Under the pieces are notes generated by a model. The model ran no database searches. It saw only the letters and a list, made by a program, of their open reading frames with translations, and was not told where the DNA came from. A program made the position numbers and the translations under genes. Source: Mesaphorura yosii (lineage: Eukaryota > Arthropoda > Collembola > Poduromorpha > Tullbergiidae). Taken from it: a DNA stretch of 56,720 bases. Location: the NCBI GenBank assembly GCA_009869945.1, contig WIXG01000434.1, positions 1 through 56,720 on the forward strand, written 5' to 3'. Below, piece by piece: positions 49,661 to 56,720 of the stretch. Every line of letters begins with the position of its first letter. Within the stretch, counting starts at the first letter, position 1.

Positions 49661-50831
49661 TCAGGTAAATCGTCGCAATCTTTGTTGTCTTAATTCTTCT
49701 GTCGTCAATGTCCTACTCGACCTGTCATTTATGTTATACTCTGTTGGAGGTGCCGAAGGTTGCGCTCTTGCCTGCGCATTCACTGACTCGAAACCGTAGT
49801 GGCGCTGTCCACTTTGTCGTTCTTGGTACTCACGCAGGCTTTCTTCGGTCGCCCTCCGAATTTGTTCTTCTTCGCTCATGGAATTCTGCGACTGTGAAGC
49901 ATGAGTTCGAGGACTTGTGCGTCTCTGGTAAGTACTTGAGTCACCATGGTCTTGTCTCGGTCGATACCCCGTGCTGGAATATGTCTGTGCAAATCGCGGT
50001 TGTCGTGTTGCAGGTCCAGGTAACCCCAAGATAGGAGCAATAATCCCGAAGACTGCGTCATGAATCCATTGCAACGGCCCGTAAATGTATGCAAGACCAA
50101 CGAGAATGCCCGCCAGATGCCCCACAAATGAAGCATTAGGCGAAATTAAGGAAATGACGACCAATTCTACCCATACGATGTACTTTGAGTTCATGGCTCC
50201 GGTGGAGAAGAAGGGCATCCCCATCATATAGAAGGTTCTTGATTGCTCATTTGGCCAGTAATGGGTCGTGAGGACTTTGAGGGCGAAGATAACACCTGTG
50301 AAGAACCAACACGAATTGTAAATCCAAATTCTCAGTTAAACTCCATTGACCTATTAGACTTAAAGGTGACCTACCGGAAAATCCAACTGCGCACCGGTGA
50401 ATGTACGACTCGTCTTGTGTCAGCTCCAGGAGACAGTAATTTAGCCCCAGATAGGCCAGCCCCGTGCTCACAGTGAAGAGCAACAACAGCAGGATATATC
50501 TCACCGTGCCGAATTTTGTCTCGAGTGATTTGCTCTTATTCATGAAGGACACCATGTTGTAGTAGAGGTGCCAGTCATCAGCGTGCTCTATTTGCGATAT
50601 CAGAATCTTGCTGTAATCTCGCTCCGTCAGTACTTTATACAGTGACACACAGACACTTCGTTCCCGACGCCAGGGCAAAAATGGGAGCATCTTGAGAAAG
50701 ATGAGGATCTGACCCACAATCGAGGATAGGGTAACGATTGGCAGGTGCTGGTAGTTCTGGATCAGTTGGGAGGCGAGGAGAAAGAGTGCGAATCCGTCGC
50801 CCCGACGGCGCTGGTTCAGAAATCGAGGCAT
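49661..50831 (-). CDS. RHBDD1: Rhomboid-related protein 4 (RHBDD1/RHBDL4), 2 exons, 363 aa
   Basis: Exons 50831-50375 and 50295-49661, phase 1. RHBDL4 is an ER intramembrane serine protease that clips unstable membrane proteins and works with p97/VCP in ER-associated degradation. HADDWHLYYNMVSFMNKS is the conserved HADDWHLYFN block of this subfamily. The catalytic pair is intact: Ser152 in CAVGFSG and His212 in FVGHLAGILVGLAYIYGPL. Several hydrophobic segments flank these. The cytosolic tail has a ubiquitin-interacting motif-like stretch (MSEEEQIRRATEESLREYQ) and ends TTEELRQQRLRRFT, which corresponds to the VCP-binding motif at the human C-terminus. The intron splits the glycine codon of the GFSG active-site motif. 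The protein is about 50 residues longer than human (315), mainly in the tail. It converges with CWF19L1. Confidence 0.93.
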
Positions 50832-51299
50832 TTTGATATACTGATTGAATGTAATTGAATTACTCGCTCAATTCCAGGTAGTTTGACTCAAAGTTAATGG
50901 ACGCTGGTAAATTCTATATATATAAATACAATTTCGTCGAAAAACTTTGGTTTGACTTTAATTGGACGACTACTAGAGGAATTGGCAACTGGGATCTTCG
51001 GCGGTTGACTTGGTGTGAATTATTGATGTGAATGACTTAGCTTAGTGAAGTACACGTGTACAAGCTTAAATTGAACTGAACAGTAACAGAATCGCTATGT
51101 GGAATGACAACAACTCTGCGTTTTCATTTTCAAACTAGACATTTCGCTGATCTCACTCTCAGTCGACGCATGTTGTGACGTAATGAAGTAAAGTCTTTGT
51201 TTAGAGTGAGGTTCGGTGGGTAAAGCAGTGATGGTGATGCAGAAAAAAATTGCAATTAGAATATCATGAATATGGAGTAGTAATCATCTACTTTCATCA
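50832..51299. other. Gap between RHBDD1 and the CUB pair
   Basis: This interval holds the RHBDD1 promoter and 5' UTR and lies downstream of the CUB gene poly(A) signal. It is AT-rich, including TATATATATAAATA at about 50916-50929, roughly 85-100 nt upstream of the RHBDD1 start on that strand. No coding sequence is seen. Confidence 0.5.
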
Positions 51300-51305
51300 T
51301 TTATT
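51300..51305 (-). terminator. Poly(A) signal of the first CUB gene
   Basis: TTTATT on the + strand (AATAAA on -) lies 66 nt beyond the stop codon of the 255-aa CUB protein gene. Confidence 0.6.
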
Positions 51306-51371
51306 GGACATATTGTAAACAGGTCAGGTGATGACGATCCAATCCTTTAGCTCGTGGTACTTGGTTCAGTT

Positions 51372-52509
51372 TCACGGGCAACCTGTCGGATTATCACCGA
51401 TGGGGACGACGCCCGTAAAGTCAGGCGGTATTGTGACGCAGTTGGCCGGCAATGGACTGAAGGGAGGTGCGATCGATACTTCTCCCGTAGTGATAGGAAT
51501 CGGAGTGGTTGAAGTCGGGCCACCTGAATGGGAAATATTTGTACCATACACGAAGATCAAGCTTCGGGTCTTGACTGAATTGAATGGTAAACTGGTACGG
51601 AAGAAACTGACTACTGACTCACCGAAACAGCTGGATGGATTATTTACAAGCGAGAGCGGAGGGTCCGCCAATCCCGGCGCTGTGCAGAACACGTAGCAGA
51701 GGAACCCTTGGCCCGCATACCCCGCAAAATCGCTGCGGAATCTGATCCTCAAGTGGCCGGACACCGACCGGTAAGCGCCTTGGGGCGCAACCTCGCCACA
51801 AAACCTGCAACCAGTTAATTCTCTCAAGGTTTGAGCTTACTTAATATCAAATTCTCAACTCAAGCTGTTGATTGGTTTATACTTCTGGCTGTAAAGGACG
51901 CTATCACTGATCTTGAGATAATCTCCCAAGCACTGGAAGGAGGCTGGGACGTCAAAACATGGGCATTTGGCGGCCAGTAGACAATTGTCTCCCTGCCAGG
52001 TTAATTATAAGACAAATCGATCACGGCACGAACAAGTCTTAAATTTTGTGAGTACCAACCGTGAATCTCCAGACACAGACGTCGTTGTTGTCGTACGTGG
52101 CGATTCCGTAGTTGGAACTTGTGATCTGCACGGTTTGTCCAGGGATCATTGTGTAGAATCCACAGCCGATTCCCGTCTCTGTTATCGTAGAGTGATGGGA
52201 AAGATTGAATACAATCACCAATGGAGTGAGGCGCCTTACGGATGCTTGTATTGGTGATCGGGTCTGGGGACGCGGCCTGCTTCAGAATCTTAACGGGCTG
52301 AAGCCGAACCCCATCGTCCTCGTCGTCCTGGTCGCTCTGCGGGATAGCACTCCCGGTCACCGTCACTACTGCGGCCTGTAATCAAAATGAAAGGTTTGAA
52401 TTCATGTCCAGTCTGTGCCGTTGACAACCTGAGCACTTACTTGCAGGGCAATGGAAAAAACACCACCGAAGAAAATCCAACGGCGTATCCAGGCTTTTGG
52501 AGTGCACAT
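51372..52509 (-). CDS. Secreted nine-cysteine CUB-domain protein (short paralogue), 6 exons, 255 aa
   Basis: Exons: 52509-52441, 52375-52240, 52178-52060, 51992-51883, 51804-51623, 51523-51372; phases 0,1,0,2,1; 768 nt. The hydrophobic start (RRWIFFGGVFSIALQ) is a signal peptide. After a roughly 45-residue linker with an acidic patch (QSDQDDEDDG), the CUB domain spans about 74-185: GCGFYTMIPGQTVQI, NDVCVWRF, KCPCFDVPAS, DYLKISD, FCGE and GFLCYVFC, with Cys at 74, 103, 112, 118, 120, 129, 147, 181 and 185. A Pro/Thr-rich tail ends DNPTGCP. CUB domains bind proteins or glycans extracellularly; no enzymatic domain is attached and no specific role can be given. The GTTGGT donor of exon 3 is weak but is fixed by the identical intron position in the neighbouring paralogue. 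The last intron (99 nt) is open in frame. Confidence 0.85.
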
Positions 52510-52564
52510 TTTTAGGACTGGTTGGGACACAGAACGTTTGGAATCTTTGGCGAATCTTTCTTTC

Positions 52565-52570
52565 TTTATT
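52565..52570 (-). terminator. Poly(A) signal of the second CUB gene
   Basis: TTTATT on the + strand (AATAAAG on -) lies 151 nt beyond the stop of the 426-aa CUB gene and 56 nt before the start codon of the next CUB gene. Cleavage 15-25 nt downstream leaves only some 30-40 nt before that ATG. Confidence 0.5.
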
Positions 52571-52720
52571 GCAAACTCAACTCATAGTATGAAAGCGTAG
52601 TAATTTGACTAATTACGGGTCACTGTCCTCTTAACGAGTACAGGTGCGAATGCGAACTACATTCTCTAATACGATTAATTAATCCAGTCAACCGCGCAGA
52701 TTCGATCTGCCTTCTGTGTC

Positions 52721-54401
52721 TTACTTTCCCGTGGCTGGTGTTGAGAAGGGCGGCGCGCCGGCAACGCCCACCTGGCCAGTCACTCCGGGCGGGATACTGG
52801 ATGGGTTGATTGTCGGAGTCGGCGTTGTCGGTCCAGGAAATATCGCTGGAAACAAAACTAGCAATTAGAACTCTGCCTTGCAAATTCCGGTGGGCCCAAT
52901 AAGCCAATGAGCGTACGTGTGGGGCATGTGACTGGAGGTGTGGCCGGCTCCTGCTGACCGGGTCCGGTGCATGTCACGTAGCAAAAGACTCCGGTGGCGG
53001 TGTCCTGCCAGTCTGTCTTGAACCACACGTTCAGATTGTTGGTCGTCGATCTGTACGAACCCTGCGGCCGAATGTATCCACAAAACCTACAGCATGAAAA
53101 CGAATTTATTTGATAACCAGCAATGAAGTAACCATGTTCGTGTCTTCTCTGCTAACTTTTGGAAGAATGAATATCCGTCTGTGATCTTGAGCTCATCTTG
53201 AAAGCAGTCCTTCGAAGCAGGGACGTCAAAACACGGGCACGACACACGAAGAATACATTGCTGACCCTGAAACATATGGAACACGTGAAATAACATCTAC
53301 GGGCATTCCACATTCAAGATTCGACTAAGCTTACGAAAAATCTCCAGGAGCAAAGGGCGTTGTTGCTGTACTCGCTGAAGTTGAAGTTGTTGCTCTGGAA
53401 TGAAATGACGTTTCCGTTCCGCATGCGGTAGTAGCCACAGCCAACGTTTTGCCCTGAGAATATTTCATTCGGTCATTCATCTTTCGGCAAATAAGTGTGC
53501 AATGATAACTGAGATTAAAATGTCAACAGTTTATTTCTGTACTTGGCTAGCAACACGAGTAGTCAACAAAGTGTCATTATTTCCTGTAGATCTTACGCAG
53601 GTTGGAGAACTGGCTGGCAAACTGACGGGCTCTGCGTCGGGCGCGGAACTCCTCTTCTGGCACGGAATCTGCATCGGCGCCTTCCTTCTTCTCGTCGCTG
53701 ACGTCGTCCTCTTCGTCGGACTCCTCTTCTGGCTTCTTCTCAGCCTCCGTCTTCTTCTGCTCCTCTGCCGCGGCCTCTTTCTCCTTCTCCTCTGCCTCCA
53801 CCTTCTTCTGGTTGAGCTTCGAGCTCACTTCGTAAAAGTGCACTCCGATGGGCGCAGGTGGGATCGGCACGGCCACGGTGGACGTCTGTGGCTCGTCATC
53901 TTCTACCGGAATTGGTAGCGGCTCCTGTCTTAATCTCAGGCTCAGGCGTAAACGCCGGCCATCCGTCTCCTCGTTCGACTCGTCTTCCTCTCCTTCTGGA
54001 TTCTTACTCTCCGGCTTCGGCTCCGGAGCGGCAACCTGCTTGCTTGGCTCTCCCTCCGTCCTCTTGTTGAGGCCTGAGCTCACTTCGTGGAATTGGTAGC
54101 CGAAGGACTGCTCGATGGGACTCCGCGTTGTAGACTCTTCGTCATTCTCGTCAATGAGCGAGAAGTCCGGCACGCGATCTTTGATCGGATTGCTTTGCTG
54201 CACTGCTGCCGAAGGTCGGGATGAGTAGTTGAACCTGGCACGCGGTTTGACTGCAACCTCCTGAAAAGAGAATGGTTAGCGCTATGCTGAATAAGTTTAA
54301 GATTCTACCGTGCCAAAAGTGCAAACCGGGAATGCTGAGGCTACTGCCATGAGGAGCGCTCCCACAGCGAATGGGGCCCAGAAGAATACCTGCGAATGCA
54401 T
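52721..54401 (-). CDS. Secreted acidic-plus-CUB protein (long paralogue), 6 exons, 426 aa
   Basis: Exons: 54401-54309, 54260-53597, 53453-53335, 53266-53157, 53086-52917, 52845-52721; phases 0,1,0,2,1, the same pattern as the neighbouring CUB gene, with exons 3 and 4 identical in length (119 and 110 nt). Residues 1-23 are a signal peptide (APFAVGALLMAVASA core). Residues about 31-250 are low-complexity, Glu/Lys/Pro-rich and coiled-coil-prone, and contain two copies of an EVSS motif: FHEVSSGLNKR and FYEVSSKLNQKK. The CUB domain (about 258-368) has Cys at 258, 287, 296, 302, 304, 313, 331, 364 and 368 and shares CPCFDVPAS with the paralogue. A Pro/Thr tail follows. Exon 2 must splice at GTAAGA (53596); read through it stops 6 codons later. 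Function is unknown. The first donor (GTAGAA) is weak. Confidence 0.83.
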
Positions 54402-54423
54402 CTTTCTTGGTGGAATTCACGTG

Positions 54424-54464
54424 CGAACTGCGCGAGACTTCCAGTGCTTCGGGAAATTTATAAA
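54424..54464 (-). promoter_or_regulatory. TATA box and initiator of the long CUB gene
   Basis: On the - strand, TTTATAAA (54464-54457) is followed by CAGTT (54430-54426). Taking the A at 54429 as +1 places TATAAA at about -33, the expected spacing, and gives a 5' UTR of 28 nt before the ATG at 54401. CAGT is the core of the arthropod initiator. Confidence 0.5.
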
Positions 54465-54571
54465 GTCGCAGTAGTTTCACTTTTCCGAGTGGATTTCTCT
54501 CAGCAATTACTTTAGTAGCGGTAAATTACCACCAGTAAATGTGCGCAGAATTAAGGTCAAATCGGGTGCAA

Positions 54572-54577
54572 TTTATT
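54572..54577 (-). terminator. Poly(A) signal of the BRCT gene
   Basis: TTTATT on the + strand (AATAAA on -) lies 110 nt beyond the BRCT gene stop and upstream of the TATA box of the long CUB gene. Confidence 0.55.
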
Positions 54578-54687
54578 GACCGATCACAAAACAGAGCAAA
54601 TAAAAAAATTACTGTTAATGAATAACAAAGTGTGCAAAATGCAAGACAAATAAGTTGGTTACAAAACTCTGGTCAAAATCTAGTTCC

Positions 54688-56396
54688 TTAGTGTTCAAGT
54701 GTGCACAACTCGTCCGAGATGCCAAGAGGCAAGCGAATGCGTGAGATGTTCAAATTGCTCGTGAGTAAGCCGGTTTCTGTGAAGGGGAGCACGGAGTAGG
54801 ACAAAATGCAGTCTGTGACCCATTCCCAGGTCACCGTCAGCCAGCCTTTGCGCTTGTACCACACTGAAAGAAAAAATGATTACTCAAAGAGTGAAATGAT
54901 CCGCCACATAACAAAGCTTGGGTGTGATTTTACTCACTGTTGTAATCAAACGATTGATCGTGCGGGTCACCAATCAGGAGTATATTTTCGGTTGCATCGG
55001 CGGGGTCGTACACCACCTTGCCCCCGAACAGAACAAGCAGGTTCCGACACTCTGCCGCAGAAATTCCGCTTTGTGAGAATTTGTGGCCGACAAAGAACGT
55101 GACATCATGAAAGAGTGAGCCCGAAGAAAGCCTCGATTTTCGGGGACCACGGTCGCAGTTCCGAAAGCAAGAAGTCTCCCATGGTTCCTGAAATCCGACA
55201 TAATTCATTCTCAAAATAAGAATTATTTCATCAGGAATCAGGGTAACTTCTAATACAAAGGAAGCGCCTACCTCGTTTACCAACCCATCGTGCTTTAGGC
55301 ACTCTTTCACCCAGTCGAAGACCAGGATCCACTTTTTCTGTGCGATGGCTGAGAAGTACTTCATCGTGTGCGGCACTCGGCTATCGACCAAATCCACAAT
55401 GAGGTGTGTCACCTCCGTTGAGTAATTTCGTTGGAAGATGCTTCCCGTCTTTTCGCACAGTGTCCGTAAATCAAATTCCTGGACAGCATTCAGTCTCGTG
55501 GGACAAAAGACAAGCCGCTTTGAAGAGGCAGCTATCTTAACCGCATTCATTGCGTTTTTCTCAGAAACTTGGTCAATTTCCTGTTCCTGAACTTCACACT
55601 TTGAGGTTCCAAGCTCTGGCGCGTTAAGCATCTTGATTTTGATTTTATCATTGACATTTGCCCTTGTAATTGAAGACGACACCAACTCATCCATCTCAAA
55701 GTCCGTGGGATTGGGAAACACCGAAGACGGCCTGAGTTTCTTCCTCTTTTCGTAATCTTCATTCATTTTCTTCAAGATTTGTGATGGAGTTTCTCCGTTC
55801 TCTGCAGCTTCCGGAGCCGGAACAACCAGTATGCTTTGGCTCTTCTGATTAGGAGTGGCTGGAAGAAAGTCCGGGTCATCCGCTTCATCCTCGTTATCCT
55901 CATCGTGCCACTCTCCCATTTCCTCCAGGATAACGTCTGGCACTTTCTCCGATGGACTAAGGCTCGGCTTGTCATCGGCAAGGAAGGCCATCGTGTTGAA
56001 GTTGAGCATTTGCTTATCCATCGAGTCAAGACTTGTGTCGTGATCATCTTTGCTAGGAAACCCTTCAACTTCAACTGTTGACTGCCGTTTCAATCCGCGC
56101 TTTCTCACCTCGCGCTTTGGAGTGCTGAACGAAACAAAATTTTCCTCCTCTGGCTGACCCACATTCAAGCTGGCTGGGTCGAAGTAAGTTGCGGATGACG
56201 CTTGTGAAGGTGGGGGCGATTCATCATGCTTGGTCTTCACTTTCTTGGTTTCTTTGTTGCTCACTGCATGATTACTGTTGACATCTGCAAATTCTTCCAA
56301 CAACACCACGTCATTTTCGTTTTGATTTCGACTTGCTCTCAGCACTTCATTTTCATTTTCATTCTCACATTCATTCAAGGGTCGCTTCCTCGACAT
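54688..56396 (-). CDS. BRCA1/BARD1-like tandem-BRCT protein, 516 aa as modelled, possibly extended
   Basis: Exons: 56396-55272, 55187-54938, 54863-54688; phases 0 and 1; 1551 nt. Tandem BRCT domains bind phosphopeptides in DNA-damage signalling. BRCT1 (about 293-375): KRLVFCPTRL, STEVTHLIVDLV, HTMKYFSAIAQKKWILVFDW, VKECLKHDGLVNE. BRCT2 (about 389-490): GPRKSRLSSGSLFHDVTFFVG, NLLVLFGGKVV, and WLTVTWEWVTDCIL. The TMKYF...KW block resembles BRCA1, whereas GPRKSRL at the inter-domain linker resembles BARD1 (GPRRSRL). The 292 residues before BRCT1 are charged and disordered, start with an Asn-Glu repeat, and show neither RING nor ankyrin repeats. A TTTTTTGTGTAG acceptor-like stretch abuts the ATG, so this may be an internal exon. 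An upstream coding exon (56461-56559, donor GTAAAG, phase 0) would join in frame, and the gene may run off the right edge. Confidence 0.82.
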
Positions 56397-56460
56397 CTAC
56401 ACAAAAAACTTGCTACATTACATTGCATGCAACTATGAACAATAATTTAAAAGGCTTTAC

Positions 56461-56559
56461 CGATGGCGACGTAATCATCTTCGATCCGGTGTCACAAAAT
56501 GTGCCCGAGTCAATCTCCATGGCTGACGTGGCTACGTGGGACGACGGCCTTTTCTCCAT
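56461..56559 (-). CDS. Candidate 5' coding exon of the BRCT gene (33 codons)
   Basis: ATG at 56559 opens MEKRPSSHVATSAMEIDS and runs to a CCATCG|GTAAAG donor at 56461. Splicing to the acceptor at 56397 (64-nt intron) continues in phase 0 into MSRKRPLNE. The frame is open further upstream to an ATG at 56688. It could be the true N-terminus or only 5' UTR; no domain is visible. Confidence 0.4.
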
Positions 56560-56720
56560 ACACGGGTAGAAAGCAGGAGCAGATGCACTCCTTTTTCCGT
56601 CAAGATATCCCGGCGCCTCGTTAATTATGATACGGACAGCGACGGGATTAAATATTTTCTTTCTGCTCGCACAACTGCTGAATTCCAACCTTGATTTTCT
56701 GTGTCAAAGAAATACTATCT
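56560..56720. other. Right edge of window
   Basis: There is only the upstream extension of the candidate BRCT-gene frame (open on - from 56688). No promoter or other feature was identified. Confidence 0.4.

Noticed and set aside
53502..53918. 138-codon + strand frame opposite the acidic CUB-gene region
   Set aside because: The Leu-rich stretch is just the complement of Glu/Lys codons in the real - strand exon.
53577..54260. Acidic open frame as a separate gene ending at the stop near 53577
   Set aside because: A GTAAGA donor at 53596 in phase 1 joins it exactly to the CUB exon at 53453, and the paralogue has the same junction, so it is exon 2 of the long CUB gene.

Overview
The window is eukaryotic and animal. 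It contains spliced genes with GT-AG introns, AATAAA poly(A) signals, and products found only in animals: a transmembrane class-1 semaphorin, a CRTC co-activator, MAIP1, CWF19L1 and a RHBDL4-type rhomboid. A Sema-1a-like protein plus an arthropod-style TATA/CAGT promoter point to an arthropod. A BRCA1/BARD1-like tandem-BRCT protein argues against most insects, so a crustacean-grade or other non-insect arthropod is my best guess. This is inference and I cannot name a species.

Layout. Positions 1-12311 hold no gene I can support. A signal-peptide exon (12312-12417) opens a 16-exon semaphorin-1A gene on the + strand. Its first intron is about 16.4 kb; the other 15 coding exons lie between 28797 and 36383, followed by a roughly 2.2 kb 3' UTR that carries a foldback (MITE-like) element. 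Tail-to-tail with it is MAIP1 (- strand, 38703-39890). MAIP1 is head-to-head with CRTC (+, 40944-44980). CWF19L1 (+, 47469-49527) follows and ends 133 bp from the convergent RHBDD1 gene (-, 49661-50831). To its right, three more genes are packed on the - strand: two tandem CUB-domain secreted-protein genes (51372-52509 and 52721-54401) and a tandem-BRCT gene (54688-56396 or further right).

All gene models were assembled by hand from splice sites. Each one keeps reading frame across every junction and has a total CDS length divisible by three: 2394, 972, 1602, 1752, 1092, 768, 1281 and 1551 nt. The strongest internal check is the CUB pair. Two adjacent genes share five intron positions and phases (0,1,0,2,1), two equal exon lengths (119 and 110 nt) and the same nine-cysteine pattern.

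The genes do not form one pathway. They cover axon guidance (semaphorin), mitochondrial protein quality control (MAIP1), cAMP/energy-regulated transcription (CRTC), RNA processing (CWF19L1), ER-associated degradation (RHBDD1), extracellular CUB proteins and DNA-damage-type phosphopeptide recognition (BRCT). The most novel material is the pair of nine-cysteine CUB genes, one with a long acidic N-terminal region carrying an internal EVSS repeat, and the RING-less tandem-BRCT protein with an altered phosphate pocket.
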